From assembly GCF_049331405.1 (NCBI RefSeq), contig NZ_CP186274.1:2356001-2420000 (forward strand): DNA of 64,000 nt. The letters are read 5' to 3'. Positions 45,455-53,557 of this stretch are shown here, piece by piece (positions within the stretch are counted from its first letter, which is position 1; each line of letters begins with the position of its first letter). Position numbers and translations under genes: made by a program. This DNA comes from PoT sp049331405 (GTDB lineage Bacteria; Planctomycetota; Planctomycetia; Isosphaerales; Isosphaeraceae). Under the pieces are notes generated by a model. That model did no database searches, was not told the DNA's origin, and saw only the letters and a program-made list of their open reading frames with translations.

Positions 45455-46477
45455 TTAATAAGAATCCGAGCTCACGACCTCGCCGCCCGCGACCGTGGCG
45501 ATGGCCTGCCATGCGGCGAGGTTCACCGAGTTCTTGAGGAAGTGGACGCTCCCGTCGGCGAAGAGGGAGTTCACGCCGCCGGGGTGCCGGCTCCTGGCCG
45601 TCCGCCAGCCGTGTTGCGGGCCGCGAAGGCAGTCGTAGAGCGGGCTGTTGGGCGCCATGTAGTGGTCGTACATGGTGTGGCGGTAGTCGCCGTCGATCCA
45701 GTTGGTGTGGCGGTCGTAACGATAGTTGGTCGAGGCCTGGCAGTCGGCCGGGACGAGCGGGGCGTAGTTGAAGATGTCGGCGGGCGACGAGAGTGTCAGC
45801 GTGAGCTGGACCATCACTTCTTGCGGGTTCGGCGAGGTCGCGGAGTTGGGCCCGACGAGGCTCTCGCTCATCATGGCCGTCTGGCTCGTCCCATCGGTGA
45901 CGTTCGCCATACTGGTCGTCGAGTTGAGGTAGAGGATCCCGTTGGGCTTGCCGAAGGAGCCCGGCAACCCGTCGCCCCCAGGCAGGCCGTTACCCGAGCA
46001 CGCCGCATAGTTACACGGTGCCTCGTTGCCGTTGCGCTGGCTCCGGACGTCGCTCGGGCAGAGGAACGAGGTCACCTGCATCTGATACACGGTCGTGTTC
46101 TGCGGCATGTCGACGCCGTCGATGTCGTACAGCGGGAGCTGAAAGTTCATCGAATTCGAAGCCGCGCCCTGCTCGAGATAGGGCAGGAGCTGGAGCAGCG
46201 AAGAGTACCGGAAATGCCCGGGCGCCGTCAGATTGTTCGCCACCCACCAGTTGTTCATCGGCGCCACCCACCCGGCCGACGGGAAGGCGCCGATCGTCGA
46301 GTGATAATTGTGCAACGCCAGCCCGAGTTGCTTCAGGTTGTTGGTGCATTGCATCCGCCGCGCGGCCTCGCGTGCCGCCTGGACGGCGGGAAGCAGCAGG
46401 GCGATGAGCACGGCGATGATCGCGATCACCACCAAGAGTTCGATCAATGTGAATCCACGGCGCTCTTTCATAGCCAT
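45455..46477 (-). CDS. DUF1559 pseudopilin-like secreted protein 5
   Basis: 340 residues: MAMKERRGFTLIELLVVIAIIAVLIALLLPAVQAAREAARRMQCTNNLKQLGLALHNYHST, SMANVTDGTSQTAMMSESL and SRHPGGVNSLFADGSVHFLKNSVNLAAW. It is the first gene of an operon with the DUF4198 metal protein. Dyad site C lies 63-91 bases upstream. Confidence 0.93.
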   Translation of the reverse strand: MAMKERRGFTLIELLVVIAIIAVLIALLLPAVQAAREAARRMQCTNNLKQLGLALHNYHSTIGAFPSAGWVAPMNNWWVANNLTAPGHFRYSSLLQLLPYLEQGAASNSMNFQLPLYDIDGVDMPQNTTVYQMQVTSFLCPSDVRSQRNGNEAPCNYAACSGNGLPGGDGLPGSFGKPNGILYLNSTTSMANVTDGTSQTAMMSESLVGPNSATSPNPQEVMVQLTLTLSSPADIFNYAPLVPADCQASTNYRYDRHTNWIDGDYRHTMYDHYMAPNSPLYDCLRGPQHGWRTARSRHPGGVNSLFADGSVHFLKNSVNLAAWQAIATVAGGEVVSSDSY

Positions 46478-46539
46478 CCCAACATCAAGTGCGACCTAAA
46501 GTCCTCGACTACATCCCTGTCCGGTGGGGGGACCAGCTC

Positions 46540-46568
46540 GGTATTACGAAACCGAAATCCGTAACACC
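46540..46568. promoter_or_regulatory. 13-3-13 dyad operator, site C
   Basis: Arms GGTATTACGAAAC and AATCCGTAACACC around CGA, upstream of the DUF1559 5/DUF4198 operon. It has the same geometry and core (TTACG/CGTAA) as sites A and B. Confidence 0.7.
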
Positions 46569-46860
46569 GGCCGCTACGGGATCCTACCGATGGCATTCGC
46601 AGCAGGCAAGGGTTCGGCGTCCATGTGAGGAATCATGGCGTGTCGGCGCTCATCAGGCCGAGGATACGGGTAAGCCCACCTTCCGATGAGATGTGCTCGG
46701 CAGCCTGAATGAGATCGCGATCGCATAAGCGATCCCGGACTAAACGGGTTTACCCTGAGGTTGAACTCCCCCGGGCCGAATCACGACGAGATCGCCATGA
46801 TTTGATTTGATGTTTCTATGTAAGCCCGTGTTCTTGTGATTTTTCTCTTCATCCGGCCCC

Positions 46861-46866
46861 TTGACC
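46861..46866 (+). promoter_or_regulatory. Shared TTGACC promoter-like element, copy 3
   Basis: GGCCCCTTGACC, 82 bases before the ATG of Cys-rich gene 3. The sequence after TTGACC differs from copies 1 and 2 but ends in GATGGGAAC at a similar distance. Confidence 0.45.
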
Positions 46867-46942
46867 CGGGCCGCGACAGATTGAAAGATGGGAACCTGAG
46901 CTAGAATCGAGATAGTTGGCCCACTCCGCCTCGAAACGCCGC

Positions 46943-47416
46943 ATGAACCACCCCTACCTACATCGTGGGTTGCAGACTTGCCTCCGCAGGCTATTGCCGG
47001 CGGTCGTGCTCGTCCTCGCCTGCGGATGGGGCTCGGAGTCCATCGCGGCCTCGATCTCGAAGGCTTCGCGCGGCGACGAGGGGCACAGCCGCTATTGCCG
47101 ATGCGGCAATCGATGTCGCGAAGCTTCATGCTGCTGCGCGCGGCGGGCGGAAGCATCGAGCCGCCCCGGCTCGAAGCCCGCCGCCCCGAACCCCTTCGAT
47201 CCGAATCCCTGCATCAAGGACGCCCCCTGCGGCGATCCGGCCGTGCCCGGGGTCGCCACATCGGGGCCGCTCGGCAAGGCCGTGACTTTCACCCTCTGCG
47301 GGCTTCTGGCCGCCCCCGTCGCGGGCCGGTTCCTGCCGTCCGACTCCCGCTGCCTCCTCCCTCCCCGCATCCTCTCCCGGATCGATGACCCTCCGGAACG
47401 CGGGACCGTCGGCTAA
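46943..47416 (+). CDS. Secreted cysteine-rich protein, copy 3
   Basis: 157 residues from ATG 46943; a TTG at 46916 would add nine residues. Signal peptide TCLRRLLPAVVLVLACGWGSESIAAS, then HSRYCRCGNRCREASCCCARR, CIKDAPCGDPAVPGVATSGPLGKAV and SRIDDPPERGTVG. One residue is inserted in the CxCxxC motif compared with copies 1 and 2, but the CCC triplet and CGDP stay. First gene of cluster A (46943-52579), with DUF1559 6 following after 177 bases. Confidence 0.8.
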   Translation: MNHPYLHRGLQTCLRRLLPAVVLVLACGWGSESIAASISKASRGDEGHSRYCRCGNRCREASCCCARRAEASSRPGSKPAAPNPFDPNPCIKDAPCGDPAVPGVATSGPLGKAVTFTLCGLLAAPVAGRFLPSDSRCLLPPRILSRIDDPPERGTVG

Positions 47417-47534
47417 ATCCATGCCGTCTTATGCTTGATGCCGGACCGGGCCCGCCCCTGCGCGGTGCTCCTGGATCGCGCCACCTTGACGCATGACGAT
47501 GCTTGGCTTTCGTACACCCGCGTCCCTCGGGCCG

Positions 47535-47549
47535 CTGGCTTCACGCCAG
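47535..47549 (+). promoter_or_regulatory. TGGCNYCACGC spacer element, copy 3
   Basis: CTGGC-TTCAC-GCCAG, a perfect 5-5-5 hairpin 44 bases before DUF1559 6. Copy 4 has TTGGC/GCCAA, a compensatory change of the outer pair. Confidence 0.55.
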
Positions 47550-47593
47550 TCCACGTCCCGAACTTGGCATATACGTCTATCAGAGGTCATCAG

Positions 47594-48607
47594 ATGTTCC
47601 GTCGTCGAGGATTCACGCTCATCGAGCTCCTGGTGGTGATCGCGATCATCGCGGTCCTGATCGCCCTGCTCCTACCCGCCGTCCAGGCGGCACGCGAGGC
47701 GGCCAGGCGTATGCAATGCACCAACAACCTGAAGCAGATCGCCTTGGCCACCCACAACTATCACGACACCCACAACCGCATCCCGCCCGGCTACATGATC
47801 TTCGCCAGTCCCGCCGCCTTCAGCGGCATCGCCATCGAGGGGCCGCTCACGATGATGCTCCCGGCGATGGAGCAGCGGGCACTCTACAGCGGCTATAATT
47901 TCGGCGGCGGTTACTTCGCCCAGGCCAACCAGACGGTCGTCCTCACCCAGATAAACACCTTCGTATGCCCCTCCGCGCCCGGGGCATACCGGACCGCCCC
48001 GGGGATGAACATCGTCGCCGGCTGGGTCGGCCTCAACACCATCCCGCCCTGGAACCCGACTGCGGCCGTGTCGGACTACAACGGCGTCACCTACGCGGCG
48101 GGGCCGCTGCCGGCCGGTTCGACGGATATGCCCTACGTCACCGGCCTCTTCAACGCCTTCGCCGACTCGGCTACTTACGGCATGGGTGTCAATTCTACGC
48201 TCGGCTTCGCCTCGATCACCGACGGCCTCTCCAACACGATGCTGTACACGGAGCAGGCCGGGCGGCCGACCCGATACTCGCACGGTGGCCGCGCCGGCAC
48301 GACGATGACCGCGGCCGACCCCGACAACGCCCAACTCCAGCAGGCGATCTGGGCCGGGCTCGTCGGCTCGGGATTCAACCCGTGCTCGGGCGACGGGCTG
48401 ACCCCCTATTACGCTGACCCGCGTCCGCAGAACGCCACTTGCCGGATCAATTGCAGCAACATCCAGTCTCCCTTCAGCTTTCACCCCGGCGGGGTGAACA
48501 TCGCCCTCACCGACGGTTCGGTCCGCTTCCTCAAGGAGTCCGTCAATCAGTCCACCTTCGCCGCCCTGTGTAGCTACAACGGCGGCGAGATCGTGGGGGA
48601 CTATTGA
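47594..48607 (+). CDS. DUF1559 pseudopilin-like secreted protein 6
   Basis: 337 residues from ATG 47594 (MFRRRGFTLIELLVVIAIIAVLIALLLPAVQAAREAARRMQCTNNLKQIALATHNYHDT). Body GFASITDGLSNTMLYTEQAG, end FHPGGVNIALTDGSVRFLKESVNQSTF. It is preceded by Cys-rich gene 3 and its TGA overlaps the TTG start of the next lipoprotein gene, so cluster A is tightly linked. Confidence 0.93.
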   Translation: MFRRRGFTLIELLVVIAIIAVLIALLLPAVQAAREAARRMQCTNNLKQIALATHNYHDTHNRIPPGYMIFASPAAFSGIAIEGPLTMMLPAMEQRALYSGYNFGGGYFAQANQTVVLTQINTFVCPSAPGAYRTAPGMNIVAGWVGLNTIPPWNPTAAVSDYNGVTYAAGPLPAGSTDMPYVTGLFNAFADSATYGMGVNSTLGFASITDGLSNTMLYTEQAGRPTRYSHGGRAGTTMTAADPDNAQLQQAIWAGLVGSGFNPCSGDGLTPYYADPRPQNATCRINCSNIQSPFSFHPGGVNIALTDGSVRFLKESVNQSTFAALCSYNGGEIVGDY

Positions 48608-49077
48608 GAATCCAATCGACGCGATGCGTCACCACACTCGCGCTGCTCCTTCTGTCCGCGGGCTGCGATCGGGGGCCGGTTGGCCCCATTCTGCATCCCG
48701 CTACGGGGCGAGTCCGGATGGGCGACAAGCCGGCCGCCGGCGTGCGGGTGCGCTTCCACGCCCTGGGATTGCCGACGATCACACCGAACCCGCACGCCAC
48801 GACCGGAACGGATGGCGGCTTCGTCCTCGAGACCTCCGGCCGGCCTGGAGCCCCCGAGGGGCGTTACGCCGTGATACTGACCTGGCCGCCGCCGACGGGA
48901 TTCGGCCCCCCCGGGAAGCTTAAAGCCGACCGCTTCGCCGGCCGCTACGCCAGCGTGGACCGGCCGTTTTGCGAAGCGGTCATTCGATCCGGTGCCAACG
49001 ACCTCGGCACGTTCGACGTGCCCAGGTCCGCCCAACCATTTGCACCCGAATACAACAAGAAAAGGCCTCAACCATGA
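48604..49077 (+). CDS. Lipoprotein with carboxypeptidase-regulatory-like domain
   Basis: 157 residues from TTG 48604, the only start that keeps the lipoprotein signal RCVTTLALLLLSAGCDRG (lipobox LSAGC). The domain GPILHPATGRVRMGDKPAAGVRVRFHALG, TTGTDGGFVLETSGRPGAPEGRYAVILTW is the beta-sandwich often found after DUF1559 genes in planctomycetes. It overlaps the gene before by four bases and the DJ-1 gene after by four (ATGA). Envelope-anchored; partner role with the pseudopilin is inferred from the constant neighbourhood. Confidence 0.85.
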   Translation: MRIQSTRCVTTLALLLLSAGCDRGPVGPILHPATGRVRMGDKPAAGVRVRFHALGLPTITPNPHATTGTDGGFVLETSGRPGAPEGRYAVILTWPPPTGFGPPGKLKADRFAGRYASVDRPFCEAVIRSGANDLGTFDVPRSAQPFAPEYNKKRPQP

Positions 49078-49910
49078 AGACCCGACGCGAGATGATTCTG
49101 GGCACACTGGCCGCCGCCGTCGTGTCCGCCCGCAATGCCGATGGGGACGACAGCGCGAGCCGGGCCAAGGCCCATGCCGAGAAATCAGCCCACGATCGTG
49201 CCGATTGGATGGGCGACGAGACGATCGCCATGCTCCTCTACCCCGGATTCACGGCCCTGGACCTGTTCGGGCCCCAGCATATGTTCGGAAGCCTGATGGG
49301 GGCCAAGGTCCTGCTGGTCGCCGAGGAGGCCGACCCGGTCCCCTCCCACTCGGGGGTGAAGGTCGTCCCCACCACGACCTTCGCCGATTGCCCCGAGAAG
49401 CTCTCGATCCTGTTCGTTCCGGGCGGCTCCGAAGCGACCCTGGACGCGGCGGAGAACCCGGCCGTCCGGCGCTTCGTCAAGTCTCGCGGCGAGAAGGCCG
49501 AGTGGGTGACCAGCGTCTGCACCGGTTCGATCATCCTCGGGGCCGCCGGCCTGCTCGACGGCTACCGGGCCACCTCGCACTGGGCCACCCGGTCGCAGCT
49601 CGCACTCTTCGGCGCCAGGCCGGTGGACGAGCGCGTGGTGATCGACCGCAACCGCGTCACCGGCGCGGGGGTGACCTCGGGCATCGACTTCGGCCTGACG
49701 CTCGTCCAGAAACTCCGGGGGACCGAATACGCCCAGGTCACCCAATTCCTCTCCGAGTACGACCCCCGGCCGCCGCTGGATGCGGGCTGCGAGGCGAAAG
49801 CGCCCGAGGAGGTCGTCTCGATGACGCGCGACATGTTCCGCGACTACAACGCCCGGGTCGAGCAGATCGCGAAGAGAGTGAACCCGCGCGGAAGGGAAGG
49901 AGTGAGATGA
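49074..49910 (+). CDS. Exported DJ-1/PfpI family protein A
   Basis: 278 residues from ATG 49074. A signal-like leader MKTRREMILGTLAAAVVSARNADG is followed by the DJ-1/PfpI fold: ETIAMLLYPGFTALDLFGPQHMF, ILFVPGGSEATLDAA, the nucleophile elbow VTSVCTGSIILGAAGLLDGYRATSHWAT and GAGVTSGIDFGLTLV. This subgroup resembles isonitrile hydratase and the N-terminal domain of AraC-type regulators, with Cys as catalytic residue. Export is unusual for the family. A second exported DJ-1 protein occurs in cluster B (57710). Confidence 0.87.
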   Translation: MKTRREMILGTLAAAVVSARNADGDDSASRAKAHAEKSAHDRADWMGDETIAMLLYPGFTALDLFGPQHMFGSLMGAKVLLVAEEADPVPSHSGVKVVPTTTFADCPEKLSILFVPGGSEATLDAAENPAVRRFVKSRGEKAEWVTSVCTGSIILGAAGLLDGYRATSHWATRSQLALFGARPVDERVVIDRNRVTGAGVTSGIDFGLTLVQKLRGTEYAQVTQFLSEYDPRPPLDAGCEAKAPEEVVSMTRDMFRDYNARVEQIAKRVNPRGREGVR

Positions 49911-49998
49911 GGCCGAGAGCGGAAAACGCATGGATCGAGGCCCATACGGGCAACCGCCCCGTCGGGAATTCATCCGATCAGGCCTGAGACAAAGCATT

Positions 49999-51204
49999 AT
50001 GAAGAAATATAGGCAGATTTATCATGTAGGCGATATTTTCAACAAAATCCAATCTGCACTTCCTCGCCCCGTCGGGAGGGGGTGGATTGCCGTGCTGTCT
50101 ATCGCCACGCTCACGGCGGCAGTCGCTCGGGCGCAGGAAAACACGCCCGGGCCCTCGGCCGAGGTTGCCCGCGCCGCCGAGGAATTCTTCCAGGCGCTGG
50201 ATCGACTGGACGCCGACGCCCTCGGACGACTCATGACGGAGGGCTGTGTCTCGGTGATCCCGGCGCCCGGGGGCGTCGCCTCGATTTCCAGGTCGGACTA
50301 TCTGGCCCGCGTCCGGGCCCGGAAAGCCAGCCGGCCGGCGGCTGCAACGCCACGAGCCTGGCGCGATCAGGATGTTCGAGTCGACGGCGATTCCGCGGTG
50401 ATGACCGGGTTCACCGGGCCGGCGGGCCCGGACGGGAAACTCATCGAAGAGGCGTTCGTCAGCACGTTCTGGATTCGTCAGGGCGGACACTGGCGGATCG
50501 CCCATTCCCAGAGGGCGCCAGCGGGCGTCGCGGGCGAGGCCGCGCGATGGAACGACGTCTTCCGCCGCAACGCCGGGTTCAACCCGGCGCCCAATGCTTT
50601 GCTCGCGGACGCAGTCCGGGGACGGATGCCAGGCAAGGCCCTGGATGTGGGGATGGGCCAGGGGCGAAATGCCGTCTACCTGGCCGAACTCGGCTGGGAC
50701 GTGACGGGGATGGATACCTCCGAGGTGGGGCTGGCCATCGCGAGGCGATCGGCCTTGCAGTCCAAGGTCCGCATCACGCCCGTCCTCCAGACCGCCCAAG
50801 AGTTCGACTGGGGCGCGGGCCGCTGGGACTTAGTCGCGGTCATCTATATGGACCCCCGGGGCCTGGAAGGGCGAATTGGCGCGGCGCTGAAGCCCGGGGG
50901 CCTGCTCGTGATCGAGGGTTTCCATCGGGACGCCACGAAGACCGGCCCGATCGGCGACGGGGTTGTGTTCGACACCGACGAGTTGAAGAAGCTGTTCGCC
51001 GATCTCGAGATCATCCGGTACGAGGAACCCGTCGCGATTGCCGACTACGGGCAGCAGGCACTCCGCCTCGTCCGACTGATCGCGCGGAAGAAGCACCGAC
51101 CGAACGCGACGCCCATCAGGGCCGCGTTGAACCTCGGGCGCCCCCGCGCGGGGAGCCCTCTCGCGTTGTTTCCCTTTGCCAACACCGAGGAGTCATCACG
51201 ATGA
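49999..51204 (+). CDS. Exported SnoaL/NTF2-like domain fused to a SAM methyltransferase
   Basis: 401 residues from ATG 49999. Leader RGWIAVLSIATLTAAVARAQ looks like a signal peptide. Residues about 55-175 are an NTF2-like domain (ARAAEEFFQALDRLDADALGRLM to STFWIRQGGHWRIAHSQRAP). Residues about 185-370 are a class I methyltransferase: ALDVGMGQGRNAVYLAELGWDVTGMD, RWDLVAVIYMD and LKPGGLLVIEGF, like tellurite-resistance TehB types. A methyltransferase behind a signal peptide is odd, because SAM is cytosolic. The stop overlaps the superoxide dismutase start (ATGA). Confidence 0.82.
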   Translation: MKKYRQIYHVGDIFNKIQSALPRPVGRGWIAVLSIATLTAAVARAQENTPGPSAEVARAAEEFFQALDRLDADALGRLMTEGCVSVIPAPGGVASISRSDYLARVRARKASRPAAATPRAWRDQDVRVDGDSAVMTGFTGPAGPDGKLIEEAFVSTFWIRQGGHWRIAHSQRAPAGVAGEAARWNDVFRRNAGFNPAPNALLADAVRGRMPGKALDVGMGQGRNAVYLAELGWDVTGMDTSEVGLAIARRSALQSKVRITPVLQTAQEFDWGAGRWDLVAVIYMDPRGLEGRIGAALKPGGLLVIEGFHRDATKTGPIGDGVVFDTDELKKLFADLEIIRYEEPVAIADYGQQALRLVRLIARKKHRPNATPIRAALNLGRPRAGSPLALFPFANTEESSR

Positions 51205-51998
51205 ACGCTCGCATCACACGGCGGTCCGCCCTCGCCGGGGCAACGGGCCTGCTCGGCACGACCGGCTTCATGCCGGCCACCGCCTCCGCCCAGGGGCAGG
51301 CAGTGGGGCACGGGGTCGTCCCCGACGGGGGGCCGATCCAGAAGACGCTGGCCGCCTCCGCAGGTCATGGCGGCGAGTACGTGCTGCCGCCGTTGCCCTA
51401 TGGATACGACGCGTTGGAGCCTTCGATCGACGCCGAGACGATGAAGCTCCACCACGACAAGCACCACGCCGCCTACGTCAAGGGGGCGAACGATGCGCTG
51501 GCGAAGCTGGCCGAGATCCGCGAGGGCAAGATCGATCCGGCCGCCGTCTCCGAATGGTCGGAGAAGCTCGCATTCAACGTCAGCGGTCACACCCTTCACT
51601 CGATCTTCTGGGGAGGTCTGGGCCCGAAGGGAGGGAAGCCCGAAGGCTCGCTCGCCGCGGACATCGACGCGCATTTCGGCTCCCTCGACAAGCTCAAGTC
51701 CCACTTCTCCGCCGCCGCCACCCAGGTCCAGGGCAACGGCTGGGGCGTCCTGGCGTTCGAGCCGGTCGCCCGCCGGCTGGTCGTCCTCCAGGTGCGCAAC
51801 CACCAGTTGAATGTCGCCTGGGGGGCGATCCCGCTGCTCGTGCTCGACGTCTGGGAGCATGCTTACTATTTGAAGTACAAGAACGTCAGGGCCGACTACG
51901 TGAAGGCCTTCTGGAGCATCGTCAACTGGTCCGCAGTGGACCAGTGGTATGCCCTGGTACAGGCCAAGCATCACGGCCCGCAACATCATGGGCACTGA
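51201..51998 (+). CDS. Tat-exported Fe/Mn superoxide dismutase
   Basis: 265 residues. Leader ITRRSALAGATGLLGTTGFMPATASA has a twin-arginine motif, so the folded metalloenzyme is exported. The SOD domain is complete: YVLPPLPYGYDALEPSIDAETMKLHHDKHHAAYV (first His), SGHTLHSIFWGGLGP (second His), GNGWGVLAF, and LLVLDVWEHAYYLKYKNVRADYV (Asp and His ligands). It converts superoxide to peroxide and oxygen outside the cytoplasm. The gene overlaps the methyltransferase fusion and belongs to cluster A. Confidence 0.94.
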   Translation: MNARITRRSALAGATGLLGTTGFMPATASAQGQAVGHGVVPDGGPIQKTLAASAGHGGEYVLPPLPYGYDALEPSIDAETMKLHHDKHHAAYVKGANDALAKLAEIREGKIDPAAVSEWSEKLAFNVSGHTLHSIFWGGLGPKGGKPEGSLAADIDAHFGSLDKLKSHFSAAATQVQGNGWGVLAFEPVARRLVVLQVRNHQLNVAWGAIPLLVLDVWEHAYYLKYKNVRADYVKAFWSIVNWSAVDQWYALVQAKHHGPQHHGH

Positions 51999-52171
51999 GG
52001 CGGAGGATCCTTCCCTGTCGAGTGGGCGGGCCTCGTGCCAGCAGTCCGGCGATGCTCGCGGCCTTCCGGCCCCGGCGCAAGGAGTTCGAGGTGATCACCC
52101 GGGAGCCGTAGCCCCGGGCGAAGTCCGCAAGAGTTCCCTTTCCTAGTACCTCTGGAAGTTGGAGTGCAGAG

Positions 52172-52579
52172 ATGAAACGATTGATGAGCGTGCCAGGTAC
52201 CATCGCGATCCTGATGGCGTCCGGGATGGTCGTGGCCGAAGACGAGAAGACGGCAACGATCAAGGAAGTGATGCAGAAGTTGCACAAAGGTTCCAACTCT
52301 CCCTTGGCCAAGCTCAAGACCGCATTCAAGTCGGACGCGCCCGACTGGAAGTCGGTGCAGGACGTGACCAAGGATTTCGTGATCCTGGGCGCCGCGATGG
52401 CCAAGAACGACCCGCCCAAGGGCGAAAAGGCCGAGTTCAAGAAGCTAGCCGACGCCTACTACGATGCGTCGAAGGCGATGGACGACGCCGCCAAGAAGGA
52501 GGACAAGGAGGAGGCAAGCAAGGCGTTCACGAAGGTCTCGACATCCTGCATGGCCTGCCACAAGGCCCACAAGGGTTGA
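52172..52579 (+). CDS. Class II-like cytochrome c
   Basis: 135 residues: signal peptide MKRLMSVPGTIAILMASGMVVA, a helical body (IKEVMQKLHKGSNSPLAKLKTAF, WKSVQDVTKDFVILGAAMAK, DAYYDASKAMDDAAKKEDKEEASKAFTKV) and a C-terminal haem site SCMACHKAHKG (CxxCH). Haem binding near the C-terminus of a four-helix bundle is the plan of cytochrome c-prime types. It ends cluster A. A decayed paralog stands at the same place in cluster B (58735-59147). Confidence 0.87.
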   Translation: MKRLMSVPGTIAILMASGMVVAEDEKTATIKEVMQKLHKGSNSPLAKLKTAFKSDAPDWKSVQDVTKDFVILGAAMAKNDPPKGEKAEFKKLADAYYDASKAMDDAAKKEDKEEASKAFTKVSTSCMACHKAHKG

Positions 52580-52888
52580 TCGAACGGCCCTGATCGGGCA
52601 GGCTCCGGGCCGGGTCCTGACCCGATGCCCCGGGGCCTGCCGAGATCGGAGCATGGCTCATTCCTGCAAGAGCGATCAAGCGGCGATCGCCGATCATTAC
52701 TCGCGAAAACCATTTAAATGGTTGCCTTTAGCTATGTTTTTAAAAAAATTTAAGTTCAAGTTTGACATGTGCGTTATTTTCGAAAACTTCGTCGCCGATG
52801 AAACGAGACATGGGATTGACGCAGGGCGTCCGCAAATAGGAAAATAGCTTGCCGTGCATGCCCGCTTAGACCCTGATTTTCCCGCAAG
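52580..52888. promoter_or_regulatory. AT-rich promoter region with AACCATTT/AAATGGTT palindrome
   Basis: No gene in these 309 bases. A perfect 16-bp palindrome lies at 52708-52723. An AT-rich block and TTGACA (52762-52767) follow. It separates cluster A from cluster B and is the likely start of cluster B transcription. Confidence 0.5.
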
Positions 52889-53386
52889 ATGAGCCCTCTG
52901 CAAATGCTCCCTCGCCCGCGCATATTCGAGGTCAACGATCTCGCCCGCCGGCTTTTGCCGGCGGTCGTCCTCGTCCTCGGTATGTTCTCGCAGGGAGAGG
53001 CGACAGCTTCGTCGGTCACGTCGGCCACCACCTCGGCGGAGGAGCTCGATGACCATGCGCGGTTCTGCCATTGCAGGGGTTGCAACGGGGCCTCCTGTTG
53101 CTGCGGGCCGCGGACGGCGAAAACCCCATCAACCTCGACTCATGAGCGCAAGGCGTCATCGAAGCCCTCATTCGGCCCCTGCTTGAACTCGGCACCCTGC
53201 GACGATCCTGGCCTGCCCAATTCGATATCGAGCGACCCATTAGGGAAGTTCATCGCCCTGATGGCTTGTCGCGGCCTCTTGCCGGCCATGACCGATCTCC
53301 TCCCGCCACCGGATCCCGCGTGCGTCATGCCGGCACGACGGGCTTCTCGCCTCGATGAGCCACCGGAAGTCGCGGACATCGCCTGA
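52889..53386 (+). CDS. Secreted cysteine-rich protein, copy 4
   Basis: 165 residues. Leader FEVNDLARRLLPAVVLVLGMFSQGEATAS, then HARFCHCRGCNGASCCCGP, CLNSAPCDDPGLPNSISSDPLGKFIAL and a final SRLDEPPEVADIA. It keeps the CCC triplet and the DDPP-like end; CGDP is CDDP. First gene of cluster B. It lacks the CCCCTTGACC element of copies 1-3; TTGACA lies 122 bases upstream. Confidence 0.8.
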   Translation: MSPLQMLPRPRIFEVNDLARRLLPAVVLVLGMFSQGEATASSVTSATTSAEELDDHARFCHCRGCNGASCCCGPRTAKTPSTSTHERKASSKPSFGPCLNSAPCDDPGLPNSISSDPLGKFIALMACRGLLPAMTDLLPPPDPACVMPARRASRLDEPPEVADIA

Positions 53387-53502
53387 GCCCAGGCCCTCGC
53401 CCTAGACGTCACACCGACTGCGCGCGGCATTGCGCAAGGCGTCCGGGCATCGTCCGTCCTTTGATCATCGACATTCCCCATGTTCCGCGGCCTGATGGGT
53501 CG

Positions 53503-53517
53503 TTGGCTTCACGCCAA
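53503..53517 (+). promoter_or_regulatory. TGGCNYCACGC spacer element, copy 4
   Basis: TTGGC-TTCAC-GCCAA, a 5-5-5 hairpin 40 bases before DUF1559 7. The outer pair differs from copy 3 in a compensatory way. Confidence 0.55.
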
Positions 53518-53557
53518 TCCCCGCCCTGAGCATCAGCACATTCCAGGAGTCGTCCGA

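Noticed and set aside
50082..51998. 638-residue plus-strand frame whose end reads as superoxide dismutase
   Set aside because: Only the part from 51201 is the dismutase; the preceding part is out of frame with the methyltransferase fusion and is not a real fusion.
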